DNA from: Myxococcales bacterium SG8_38
GTDB lineage: Bacteria; Myxococcota_A; Polyangia; Polyangiales; Houyiibacteriaceae
Assembly (NCBI GenBank): GCA_001303415.1
Contig: LJTN01000009.1
Coordinates: forward strand, 1-64,000
Direction: 5' to 3'
Length of the DNA: 64,000 bases
The notes beneath the pieces were generated by a model. The model ran no database searches, was not told the origin of the DNA, and was given only the letters and a program-made list of their open reading frames with translations. Numbering within the stretch: position 1 is the stretch's first letter; the number at the start of each line of letters is the position of its first letter. The position numbers and the translations under genes were made by a program. This document shows positions 17,334 through 28,743 of this stretch, piece after piece.

Positions 17334-17792
17334 CTAGCGCCTGGCCTGGCAGCTGGGGCAGATGCCGTAAAGCTCCAGCTTGTGCCGCACCAGGCGGAAG
17401 CCGTGCCTCGATGCGACCTCACGCTGGAGCTTCTCGATGGCTTCGTCCTCGAACTCGATGATCTTCTCGCACTCGACGCAGATCAGATGATCGTGGTGCT
17501 CGTCCTGCCAGGCTACCTCGTAGCGCGAGACCCCATCGCCGAAATGACGCTCGAAGGCGAGCCCGCACTCTTTGAGCAGCTTGAGCGTGCGGTATACGGT
17601 GGCATAGCCGATTTTCGGCTCTTCGATGCGTACCCGGTCGAGCAAATCCTCGATGGAGAGGTGTCCGTCGCTCGCAAAGAACTTCTCGGTGACGACGCGC
17701 CGCTGCTCCGTAGACCGCAGACCATGACGCGTCATGTAGTCGTTCAAGCGATCCCGAAGTTGCTCGACGTCACGTTCGGCGTGTTCTCCCAT
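17334..17792 (-). CDS. Fur-family transcriptional regulator (Fur/PerR/Zur)
   Basis: 152 residues from the ATG at 17792 with GGAGAG just ahead. The winged helix (STEQRRVVTEKFFASDGHLSIEDLLDRV, then GYATVYRTLKLL) and the dimerisation domain with EHHDHLICVEC and a final GICPSC are complete; the two CxxC pairs form the structural zinc site. It senses Fe, peroxide or Zn; the subtype cannot be settled from sequence alone. It is divergent from an unknown membrane protein, and an eight-base palindrome GAACGTTC lies at 17805-17812 in the shared region. A Fur-box-like site precedes feoA elsewhere in the window. Confidence 0.93.
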   Translation of the reverse strand: MGEHAERDVEQLRDRLNDYMTRHGLRSTEQRRVVTEKFFASDGHLSIEDLLDRVRIEEPKIGYATVYRTLKLLKECGLAFERHFGDGVSRYEVAWQDEHHDHLICVECEKIIEFEDEAIEKLQREVASRHGFRLVRHKLELYGICPSCQARR

Positions 17793-17843
17793 TCTCTCCA
17801 CCGAGAACGTTCCTAAGGTAACATCCTGTATTTGTCCATCCCC

Positions 17844-19334
17844 ATGGTTGAAGCGCATCGACGAATCGAGCGGTTTCGGTGGGCGATTGCATTGTCGCCC
17901 GCGGTGGCTGCGTTGATCCTGGGGGCGCTCTGGCTAGCCGGTGTTCCGAAGCGGCGGCCCGATCTCCGATTCAGCGCGCCGGTCGCAGCCCGTCCCGGAA
18001 CCACGGTGGGCCTCCGCGCGTGGCAGGTGATCGATGACGATCGAGGACAGACGGCGATCGTCGCGCCGAGGGTCGAGGTCGAGCTTCGCAATGAAGGCGG
18101 GCTCACGCTCGCAAGCACGACCCTGACCGAATCACGGGTGCAAGGGAGCGAGGGGAGCCTCGCGATTCCCGACGGTCTCGATGCAGTGCTCACGCTCGCC
18201 GCGCTCGCCGAGATCGACGGGCAAGCGGTGACGGTCGAGCGGGCGCTCTACGTGCAGGAGGGGATCGAATCGCGCGCTCCCAAAGGCCGCGCTGTGAATG
18301 CGTTTCAGATGTACGAGCTCGGGCCGCTTCGAGCCTCGGGCGAGCGCGACCCCAAGACGATCCTCGATCCGCGCATCGAGGAAGGGGCGTGCGTGCCCGA
18401 GCTGCGATGCTGGCTTTCGGTCTGGGTAGGCCGTCGAGCCGGACGAGCACGAATCGTTCCGCGTGCCGGGCTACGATCCGAACCGGGCACGGCGATCGTT
18501 CGGCACGGGTTCGCCCGGTTCCCTCTCGTCGTCGCCGGGAGCGAAGCCCTCGTCGAAGTCGAGCTGTTGGAAGAGGAGGGCAGTCTGGTCGCGGCGCGCG
18601 AAGTACGGCTTCCCGTGGTGCCGGGCGGTCTCGTTGCGCGCGCCTCGGCGACCGAGGGCCGCGTCCGCGTCGAATGGCAACAACTGGGCGATCCGACTTC
18701 CATCCTCATCGATGTCTTCGACGGCGGCCGATGGATCGATGCGCTTTCCCTCGACCCGGCCGATCCGGTCTTTGTCGCTCCGGGTCCCGGCGTTTGGCGC
18801 GTGCAGGCGCGCACGGATCTCTTTTCCGACAACACCGCTGCGGTGGCTCACGTCGTCGTCCCCTCGTCCCGAGGGGGGGCGGACCCTCAGCGCCTGGCCG
18901 CCGAGGCCGTCCTCAAAGAGGCCGACCGGGAAGGGTTGGATCCGCTCGCGCTCGCGATCTTAGAGGGCGAGGTTCGCGCGGAAGCGTCACAGGACGCGGT
19001 GCGCGCCTTGTTTGCGGTTCCGAGCTTCGACGTGGTCTCGACCGGGTCCGGCACCAGCGCCCGAATCGGGGACGACGAAGCGTTTCAAAGCGCTCAGGAA
19101 CGAAGGCGTTGGCTGGCGGCTTCGGCCATCCTGCTCATCGGCTTGGTCGTAAGCGCGGTCCTGCTCCGGCTGGAGCTGCTCTCGCAGGCACATGCGCGCC
19201 GGCTCCTCGATGCGCTCGACGAGGGTGCCGAGGCTTCCATGCAGCGCGGGCCGCCGGGCCGGGGGCTATGGGCGTTCGTTTTGCTGGTCTTCGTCTTGAT
19301 CGCGGTGCTCGCGCTCTCTAAGCGTTGGTTTTGA
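17844..19334 (+). CDS. Unknown membrane protein with large extracytoplasmic domain
   Basis: 496 residues from the ATG at 17844 (TTG at 17832 is also in frame). A hydrophobic helix at about 13-31 is followed by a roughly 390-residue region rich in short beta-like segments (for example RVEVELRNEGGL and RVRVEWQQL), which looks like Ig-like or beta-sandwich material. Two further helices lie at about 424-442 and 474-492. I recognise no family. It starts back to back with the Fur-family gene and ends 42 bases before secA. Confidence 0.75.
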   Translation: MVEAHRRIERFRWAIALSPAVAALILGALWLAGVPKRRPDLRFSAPVAARPGTTVGLRAWQVIDDDRGQTAIVAPRVEVELRNEGGLTLASTTLTESRVQGSEGSLAIPDGLDAVLTLAALAEIDGQAVTVERALYVQEGIESRAPKGRAVNAFQMYELGPLRASGERDPKTILDPRIEEGACVPELRCWLSVWVGRRAGRARIVPRAGLRSEPGTAIVRHGFARFPLVVAGSEALVEVELLEEEGSLVAAREVRLPVVPGGLVARASATEGRVRVEWQQLGDPTSILIDVFDGGRWIDALSLDPADPVFVAPGPGVWRVQARTDLFSDNTAAVAHVVVPSSRGGADPQRLAAEAVLKEADREGLDPLALAILEGEVRAEASQDAVRALFAVPSFDVVSTGSGTSARIGDDEAFQSAQERRRWLAASAILLIGLVVSAVLLRLELLSQAHARRLLDALDEGAEASMQRGPPGRGLWAFVLLVFVLIAVLALSKRWF

Positions 19335-19376
19335 CAGTCGTTTGCGCGCCTCCCCCGGGCGACCTAGATTGCAGCC

Positions 19377-22568
<3,192 letters not shown>

Positions 22569-22592
22569 CGTCCTTCTGATACATCGCACGCC

Positions 22593-23783
22593 ATGAGCGA
22601 ACGAGTGACGGGGTTTCGTTTCGCGGGCGTGTACGCTGGCATCAAAGCCAACGGCGCGCTCGACCTCGGGTTGTTGTGCGCAGATCGGCCCGTGGTCGCC
22701 GCGGGTCTATTCACGACCAACCGAGTCAGAGCCGCACCCGTGACCATCAGCGAGCGCCGGCTGCGGACCGGGCTTTGCCAAGCGATCCTGGTCAACAGCG
22801 GAAACGCGAATGCGTGCACCGGCAGGCAGGGGCGAGAAGCCGCCTTGTCGCTCACCCAAGCCGTGGCATCCGCGCTTCGGGTTTCTCGAGGGCTGGTGGT
22901 TCCCGCCTCGACCGGCGTGATCGGCGCGCAGCTTCCACGCGAGACCATCGAACGCGCGATTCCGAGCTTGGTGTCCGATCTCTCGAATGCTGGAGCCGAG
23001 CGATTTGCGCGCGCCATCATGACGACCGATCGGGCCCCGAAGATGGCGCGGGCCGAGGTGAAGATCGGACGCACGGTCTGCAAGGTTCTCGGCATCGCGA
23101 AAGGCGCGGGGATGATCCACCCGAACATGGCGACGACCCTCGCTTTCGTGACCACGGACGCAGCCCTCTCCCATGCGGGGCTCTCGTACATGCTTCGACG
23201 AGCCGCCGAGGCGACCTTCAATCGCGCCACGGTCGATGGAGACACCAGCACGAACGATTCAATCTACGCGCTCGCGTCGGGCGCAGCCACCACCCGGGAA
23301 ATATCCCGAGGCACGGCGGCCGGCCGGCGGTTGGCCGGTGCGCTGACCGAGGTGCTCGAGTCGCTTGCCAAGCAGATCGTCGCCGATGGCGAAGGTGCGG
23401 AGCACCTGGTCCGCATCGAGGTCCGAGGAGCGCGAACCGATGCCGACGCCGTGCAGATCGCCCGGACGATCGCGGGTTCCCAGCTCGTGAAGACCGCGAT
23501 TTTCGGATGCGATCCCAACTGGGGGCGCATTCTGGCAGCGGCGGGCCGGTCGGGTGTACGTTTCAACCCTGATCACGTGTCGATGGCCATCGCGGATGTG
23601 CCGATTTTCCAGCATGGAGCGCCCGTCATGCAGGCGAAAACCGAGGCCAAAGCTGCGATCGTCATGAAGCGGCCGGAGTACACCATCGCGTTGAAGGTCG
23701 GGCGGGGACGCGGCATCGGCCATTATTGGACCTGTGACCTCGGTCACGAGTACGTTCGGATCAACGCCGACTACCGGACTTGA
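22593..23783 (+). CDS. argJ: Bifunctional glutamate N-acetyltransferase / amino-acid acetyltransferase
   Basis: 396 residues. The autocleavage nucleophile lies in HPNMATTLAFVTTD, the Thr that becomes the N-terminus of the beta subunit; ILVNSGNANACTG and ATFNRATVDGDTSTNDS are family-defining. It recycles the acetyl group from N-acetylornithine to glutamate in arginine biosynthesis and may also use acetyl-CoA. It follows secA by 24 bases and precedes the CAP gene by nine, so the three probably form one transcript. Confidence 0.96.
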   Translation: MSERVTGFRFAGVYAGIKANGALDLGLLCADRPVVAAGLFTTNRVRAAPVTISERRLRTGLCQAILVNSGNANACTGRQGREAALSLTQAVASALRVSRGLVVPASTGVIGAQLPRETIERAIPSLVSDLSNAGAERFARAIMTTDRAPKMARAEVKIGRTVCKVLGIAKGAGMIHPNMATTLAFVTTDAALSHAGLSYMLRRAAEATFNRATVDGDTSTNDSIYALASGAATTREISRGTAAGRRLAGALTEVLESLAKQIVADGEGAEHLVRIEVRGARTDADAVQIARTIAGSQLVKTAIFGCDPNWGRILAAAGRSGVRFNPDHVSMAIADVPIFQHGAPVMQAKTEAKAAIVMKRPEYTIALKVGRGRGIGHYWTCDLGHEYVRINADYRT

Positions 23784-23792
23784 TTCGAACCC

Positions 23793-24827
23793 ATGCTACG
23801 CAAGCTTTTCGTGCCGTCCGCCATGCTGCTCGCGCTTCACGCGACGGCCGCCGCCGACTCGCAATCCGAGGCCCCGCCCACCGTGGCAGAGCAGCCTCAG
23901 GCTGCGCCTTTGTGCATCCGCAGCACGACCCTCGAGCTCGTCGCGGCAGAACTCGCGGACCTGCAGAGCATTCCGCCCTCGTCCGAGCTCATCCGGACCG
24001 CGCGGGAGGCGGGCGTGGACGCGAACCCCGTCTATGCGAAGTTTGGTGTTACCGGCGAGTTCGAGAGCTTCAAAGCGTGGGTGGAGGATCTCAAAGAGAC
24101 TGCCGATGCTCCCTTGATCTGCGGGCGAGCGCGATCGGGCGAGCGCATCGTTCTGGTCGCAGCGGTCCGCGCCGGTGCCTTGACGCTCGAGGGCGGCCAG
24201 CGGCTGCATGCGGAGGTGGTGCCCGAGTTCCGCGACCCGTTCTTGGTGGTGCGCGATTCGAGCGGCGGGTCGCGGCGCATCGCGGTCGATGGACAAGGAG
24301 CGGGAGCGAGCGTCACGCTGCCGCCCGACTGGGGACGCCCCTTGTTCGTGCAGTTGGTTGCCACTGGACCGAACGGTCCGCGTCCGATCGCCGAGCGGTG
24401 GGTCGGCAAGATCCCGAAGGAAGCGCCCGCGCACACGTCGTCTCAGTCTCCAGAGTCGTGGCTGATGCAGCTCCGACGTGGTGCCGGAGCGCGGTCCTTG
24501 CGCTCGAACCGCTTGCTGTCGCAGGAGGCGACCAGCCATGCACAGGCGGTTTGCGAGTCCGGCAAAGTCGGTCACGAGCTCGATCCCTTTGGCGATCCCG
24601 AAGCGCGCCTGCTCAAGCGCGGGGTCGAAGCGAGGGTGGTCGGGGAGGCCATCGCACGGGCCACCACGCTGTCCGATGCGCTGCACGCGATCGAGGACAG
24701 CCCGAGCCACCGGATGACCGTGACCGATCCGCGTTTCACCGATGCAGGCTACGGCCAGGCCAAAGACGAAAAGGGAAGGACCTGCGCGGTCATCCTGCTC
24801 GCGTCCTGGCCGCGAAAGGTTCCCTGA
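23793..24827 (+). CDS. Secreted CAP (SCP/PR1)-domain protein
   Basis: 344 residues with a Sec signal peptide (MLRKLFVPSAMLLALHATAAA, cleavage near residue 21). The C-terminal 130 residues form a CAP domain: SNRLLSQEATSHAQAVCESGKVGHELDP, then VGEAIARATTLSDALHAIEDSPSHR, with the conserved His of GHELD and SPSHR. The N-terminal 200 residues have no motif I recognise. Bacterial CAP proteins are mostly extracellular, with binding or calcium-dependent roles not known here. Its gene ends in a 27-base gap facing the convergent zinc-ribbon gene. Confidence 0.85.
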   Translation: MLRKLFVPSAMLLALHATAAADSQSEAPPTVAEQPQAAPLCIRSTTLELVAAELADLQSIPPSSELIRTAREAGVDANPVYAKFGVTGEFESFKAWVEDLKETADAPLICGRARSGERIVLVAAVRAGALTLEGGQRLHAEVVPEFRDPFLVVRDSSGGSRRIAVDGQGAGASVTLPPDWGRPLFVQLVATGPNGPRPIAERWVGKIPKEAPAHTSSQSPESWLMQLRRGAGARSLRSNRLLSQEATSHAQAVCESGKVGHELDPFGDPEARLLKRGVEARVVGEAIARATTLSDALHAIEDSPSHRMTVTDPRFTDAGYGQAKDEKGRTCAVILLASWPRKVP

Positions 24828-24854
24828 GCCGGGCGAGCCGCCGAGAGCCCAGTC

Positions 24855-26081
24855 TCAGAAACGCTCTTTGATCCGGTTCGACGCTGCCTGGTAGACCACC
24901 ACGAGAACCTGGGCCAACGCGACCCCGGCCACGATCGTGCCGACCATCCCCGTGAGGATGGCGGCGAGAGCCGGTCCGCCCAGGGACGGATGCACGCCTT
25001 CGAGCGGCCAAAGCTCGCCCGCGACCAGCAGCCCGATGTGGAGGGCGTAGAGCGCCAGGAGCGCCACCGCCCAGACGTGCGAGCCTCCGCGGGTGCTGCT
25101 TTCCATGAAGGCCAAAAGCGAGAGCAACGCCAACAGCCCGAAGGTCATGTGGGTGACCGCCGGCGCCCAGGATTGCCAGTGCCCCTCCAGCATGATGAGG
25201 CTCTCGTGGCCGCGGGACACGACGAACCACGTGGCAAGCGCGAGGACCCCGCAGGTGACCGCGATTCGGGCGAGCCTGGCGCCGCGGTAATAGGCGCGAA
25301 ACAGAAGGCTGCCGCTGAGCAAGATGGTGGCGCCTGCGAGGATGATACCCTCTGGCGCGATCGCATGGAGCGTCTGCTGCCAAAGAGCCACGCCTGTCGC
25401 GATCGACCCCGTCAAGAAGAGGGACATCGCCCGGCCCCCGTATGACATCGGCGTAGCGGCCAGCGTCACCATGACGGTCAGGAGCGCCAGCGAGACGAAC
25501 GTCAACGGATGCATCCCACCGGTCATCAACGCTCCGACCGCGCCCAATGTGCTGAGCGCGACCGTGACGATGCGAACCATCCTATCCCCGGGGGCGGAGG
25601 GTCGCATTTGCTCGCGCAATAGATCGGAGGCCAGGATCGGCGGTCCCGGAGGGATCCGGAGGTTGGCAAGGCTCTTGGTGCGCTCCGGCGCCGGCTCCTC
25701 CGGCGCGGCCTCGGTCTGCTCTTCATCCTGAGAGCGGTCCCTGCTCTCGCTCGCCGCGCCGCTCTTCTTTCGGCGCAACGGTACGACTGGCGCCGGCTCA
25801 CTTGGCTGACGGTCCCGGACGGCCGTACGGCCGGGATCGGTGTCGGACGGCTCGGCCACCTCCGGCTCGGACAGAGCGATCGCGGCGATGGCGCGCGCCG
25901 ATGCCGCCGAGCCCGACGACGAAAACATCCTCACCGGATCGGGAGCGTCGTGCACCCCGCTCGGCTTCCCCTGGCGCGAAAGCGGCACCACGGGCTTGGC
26001 GCCCGGGACCGGCTCGCCGCACTTGCCGCAGAAAGCGTCTGTTCTCAGCAGGCTAGCGTTGCAGCTCTTGCATTTCGGCAT
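24855..26081 (-). CDS. Zinc-ribbon multi-pass membrane protein, unknown
   Basis: 408 residues. The N-terminal C4-x2-C7 ... C18-x2-C21 pattern is a zinc ribbon of the type found on many regulatory membrane proteins. A low-complexity acidic and basic linker (about 30-170) follows, then roughly seven transmembrane helices from about 170 to 400. Zinc-ribbon plus polytopic architecture is known in several uncharacterised families. Its neighbours give no hint of function. It converges on the CAP-domain gene. Confidence 0.75.
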   Translation of the reverse strand: MPKCKSCNASLLRTDAFCGKCGEPVPGAKPVVPLSRQGKPSGVHDAPDPVRMFSSSGSAASARAIAAIALSEPEVAEPSDTDPGRTAVRDRQPSEPAPVVPLRRKKSGAASESRDRSQDEEQTEAAPEEPAPERTKSLANLRIPPGPPILASDLLREQMRPSAPGDRMVRIVTVALSTLGAVGALMTGGMHPLTFVSLALLTVMVTLAATPMSYGGRAMSLFLTGSIATGVALWQQTLHAIAPEGIILAGATILLSGSLLFRAYYRGARLARIAVTCGVLALATWFVVSRGHESLIMLEGHWQSWAPAVTHMTFGLLALLSLLAFMESSTRGGSHVWAVALLALYALHIGLLVAGELWPLEGVHPSLGGPALAAILTGMVGTIVAGVALAQVLVVVYQAASNRIKERF

Positions 26082-26315
26082 CGGGTCCGCCCCATCCGCT
26101 GATCCCGATCATACGCGGGACCTTGCGCCCACTTCAACCAATGCGGTGTGGTCATGTGTGTGCGATCGTGCCGCGCGTGTTGCCGAACCACGACAATCGG
26201 GTCCGAGCCTATGACACGAATGTCGTACCGAGCGCGGGCAAACCGGCGAAAGTCGAGTCTTTTGAGCCCCATCAGGTTGGCATCGCGATTGCATTAGACC
26301 CTATCGCTTGCTTAA

Positions 26316-26461
26316 GACCCTCGCCGCGCTTTTTCCAGCTTGCCCGGCATCCGCGCGGCGATGGGTCGTCCTTATCGGCTTGACTTACTTACTCTAGCTT
26401 TCCCAACTCTAGCATCGATTTTCCCCTTTGAAATGGGCCACCTCGCGTGGCCCATTTTTTT
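26316..26461 (+). ncRNA. Candidate small RNA ending in an intrinsic terminator
   Basis: This sits in the only gene-free gap over 300 bases (26082-26582). A 14-bp stem with a single bulged base pairs GACCCTCGCCGCGC (26316-26329) with GCGCGGCGATGGGTC (26353-26367) around a 23-base loop. An unstructured stretch follows, with a repeated ACTCTAGC (26391 and 26406), and the element ends in a perfect terminator at 26431-26461. No plus-strand gene lies upstream for 1.6 kb, so the terminator needs its own transcript. I found no convincing promoter; the 5' end is therefore a minimum. It does not look like 6S, SRP or tmRNA to me. Confidence 0.45.
26431..26461 (+). terminator. Rho-independent terminator
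   Basis: AAATGGGCCAC and GTGGCCCATTT form a perfect 11-bp stem around a five-base loop, followed by seven T residues on the plus strand. The T-run is missing on the minus strand, so it ends plus-strand transcripts only. Confidence 0.85.
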
Positions 26462-26485
26462 GTGGGCGACGATCGACAACGGTCG

Positions 26486-26520
26486 AAAAAGAACGGGCCC
26501 GCCGGATGAAGGCGGGCCCG
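26486..26520 (-). terminator. Rho-independent terminator of the DUF465 gene
   Basis: CGGGCCCGCC and GGCGGGCCCG make a perfect 10-bp GC stem with a seven-base loop; on the minus strand it runs into TTCTTTTTC. It lies 62 bases past the DUF465 stop and faces the plus-strand terminator. Confidence 0.8.
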
Positions 26521-26582
26521 GGGGCGCGTCGGATCACTTCGCGCACGGACAGGGGTAAGCTCGGGGCCAAGAAATCAGGCAG

Positions 26583-26777
26583 CTAGCCGACTTCTTGTAG
26601 GGCGTCTTTTGTCCAAAGCTTCTGTTTCTTGAGCTGCTGGAGCTCCAACTCTTCGCTCGGCGTGAGGCTCAAACGGCTGTCGAGCGCTTCGATGCGCGCG
26701 GCGAGCTCCGCATGCTTCTTCTCCAGGCGCGACTTCTGCCGCTCAGGCGGGATGGTTCGAGCGTGGTGCTTGGACAT
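26583..26777 (-). CDS. DUF465/YdcH-like small coiled-coil protein
   Basis: 64 residues, lysine- and leucine-rich and predicted helical throughout. The pattern KKHAELAARIEALDSRLSL followed by ELELQQLKKQKLWTKDALQ matches the YdcH/DUF465 family of short proteins with two helices and a basic C-terminal half. The start is well supported by GGAGGTGAT directly ahead of the ATG, and the gene has its own terminator. No molecular function is established for the family. Confidence 0.75.
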   Translation of the reverse strand: MSKHHARTIPPERQKSRLEKKHAELAARIEALDSRLSLTPSEELELQQLKKQKLWTKDALQEVG

Positions 26778-26920
26778 ATCACCTCCAGGTGCGTACGGGT
26801 TTCACAAGCCAAGTTGTCAATGGGGCGATGACGCCCGTCGCTCTATGCTACGGATCTGCGCAGTAATGATCAATCCCACTTTGGGGGGATTTGTGGGCGC
26901 CTTGTGTAGGGGCTTCCAAG

Positions 26921-27658
26921 GTGAATACTACGCGGCGGGGAGCGTTCCAGACGTTGATGAGCTTGCGAGCGGCGGTGATTGGTCTTGGTTTTTGGGCACT
27001 TGCGCTCGCCGGCCCTGCCGCGGCCGAGGAGGCTGCGCCCCTCGACGCGGCGGCGGTGGTCCAGTTGGTGCAAGCCTTCTACGACCAAACGAAATCCCTC
27101 GAGGCTGACTTCGAGCAGACTCGCTATACGCGGCTCTACGACCGGTATGATCAGGCCCGAGGCAAGGTCGTGTTCAAAAAGCCGGGCATGATGCGATGGG
27201 ATTACGCAAAGCCGAACGGCCAGGTTTTCGCGAGCGACGGCAAGAAGCTGCTCATCTATCAGCCGCCCGAGGAGGGCGAGAAGAACGGCCAGCTCATCGA
27301 GCGCGCCCTCGAGGAGGATCAGCTCCCTTCGGCGTTTTCGTTTCTGACCGGCACCGGCAACCTGGAGCAGGACTTCGAGGTGCGTCTCCTCGAGCACGGG
27401 GACGAGCGGTTCCAAGACGGCTACGTGCTGCAGCTCGTCCCTCGCAAGCCGACGCCCAACTATGAGCAGCTCGTCTTCTACGTGCGGACGTTCTCCGATG
27501 GGGACAAGCGCGCCGGCGTCGTGCAGCGGGTCTTGATCATCGATGCGGCGGGTAACCGGAACCGCTTTGATTTCTCGAATATCAAGTTCAATCGAGAGGT
27601 TCCCGACAAGCGCTTCAGCTATCGCCCCCCGAGGGGAACGCAGCGGGTCACGCCCTGA
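26921..27658 (+). CDS. lolA: Outer-membrane lipoprotein carrier protein LolA
   Basis: 245 residues from the GTG at 26921, which has AGGGG eight bases upstream; an in-frame ATG at 26957 is an alternative start. An export signal (about 13-35, ending AGPAAA) precedes the mature domain. LolA features include SLEADFEQTRY, GKVVFKKPGMMRWDYAKPNGQ and the conserved DFSNIKFNREVPDKRFSYRPP near the end. It ferries lipoproteins across the periplasm to the outer membrane. No LolB or LolCDE gene lies in the window. Confidence 0.9.
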   Translation: MNTTRRGAFQTLMSLRAAVIGLGFWALALAGPAAAEEAAPLDAAAVVQLVQAFYDQTKSLEADFEQTRYTRLYDRYDQARGKVVFKKPGMMRWDYAKPNGQVFASDGKKLLIYQPPEEGEKNGQLIERALEEDQLPSAFSFLTGTGNLEQDFEVRLLEHGDERFQDGYVLQLVPRKPTPNYEQLVFYVRTFSDGDKRAGVVQRVLIIDAAGNRNRFDFSNIKFNREVPDKRFSYRPPRGTQRVTP

Positions 27659-28742
27659 AGGCCTTCGCGGCTTGCTGCGCCCGCAGGGCCTCCATGGCCC
27701 GACCGAGGGCGGCCCGATCGCCCGGTGGCACGAGGAAGGCGTCAGACGAGCCCTTCAGCGTATCGGCAATGGCGCCTGCCCGCGTTGCAACGACGGGCAA
27801 ATCCCGTGCGCGCGCTTCGAACAAGACGGTGGGAAGGCCATCCCCCGCATGCGACGGCACCACCATGGCGTCGCATGCGCGAAGCAGGGCCTCTTTTCGC
27901 TCGCTGGCCACCCAGCCCTCGAAGGTCGCGTCCACCTTCAGGCGCCGCGCCAGCGCCATGAGCGCCGCCCGGTCCGGCCCATCGCCCGCGATCCGGATGC
28001 TCACGCGCTCCGGCATGGAGGCGATGGCAAAAAGAAGATCCCGAACCCCCTTCACCGGAACGAGCCGTCCCAAGAAAAGCACCGTGAAGCCCTCGATCCC
28101 CAGGCGGCACCGGAGCAGCTCCCGATCGATACCGAGTGGCAGGGGCGCCTCGATGGGCATCGGGCCGAGATGGGTGGGCATCGACCCCGAAGGGAGAGCA
28201 GCAAGATCGAAGAAGCGCGCCCGTAGCGCCGCGCTCAAGAACCACATCGACGTCGCGCCCGCCGCCACCTGACGCGCGAGGGCGCCGCCGCCGGGGAGAC
28301 GCTCGAGCCAACGGACGTCGGTGGCGTGGCAGATGCAGAGGTGGGTCCGGCCCTCGGCGGCGGCCGAGGCAGCCCACCCGCTCGGAAGGCACCAGGAGCT
28401 CACGAGGGCATCACAGTCCTCGAGGCGTCGTCGCGCCGCGATGCGGAGCGCGGCCGTGAAGCTCGCCGCGCCGGCCCAGCTTGCCGGCCGTGTCGTGCGC
28501 AGATTCTCGGGGGCGCCGCTTCCGTAGAAGGTTTGCTGGAGCGCGCGGGGCCGGAGATAGGGCACCCAGGTCACCTCGATGCCAGGCCACCTAGGCGCCG
28601 GCCGGCGCCGCCGCGGCTCCGGACCGAGGACGCGGACCTGATGCCCTTGGGCGACCAGCGCGCGTGCGAGGGTCAGAAGAAACGCGCCGCTATGATCGCC
28701 CTCGAAACGCGGAAAGCCCGTCGTGACCAAGCCGACCAGCAT
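27648..28742 (-). CDS. GT4-family glycosyltransferase
   Basis: 364 residues. An N-terminal VTTGFPRFEGDHSGAFL donor/acceptor loop and the C-terminal GT-B nucleotide-binding half (VLFLGRLVPVKGVRDLL, IAGDGPDRAAL, VVPSHAGDGLPTVLFEARARDLPVVATRAGAI) show the GT4 retaining type, acting on sugar-nucleotide donors. It directly follows glmS with one base between stop and start, which suggests that the UDP-GlcNAc pathway product is relevant. The end overlaps convergent lolA by 11 bases. Confidence 0.88.
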   Translation of the reverse strand: MLVGLVTTGFPRFEGDHSGAFLLTLARALVAQGHQVRVLGPEPRRRRPAPRWPGIEVTWVPYLRPRALQQTFYGSGAPENLRTTRPASWAGAASFTAALRIAARRRLEDCDALVSSWCLPSGWAASAAAEGRTHLCICHATDVRWLERLPGGGALARQVAAGATSMWFLSAALRARFFDLAALPSGSMPTHLGPMPIEAPLPLGIDRELLRCRLGIEGFTVLFLGRLVPVKGVRDLLFAIASMPERVSIRIAGDGPDRAALMALARRLKVDATFEGWVASERKEALLRACDAMVVPSHAGDGLPTVLFEARARDLPVVATRAGAIADTLKGSSDAFLVPPGDRAALGRAMEALRAQQAAKAFRA

Positions 28743-28743
28743 A

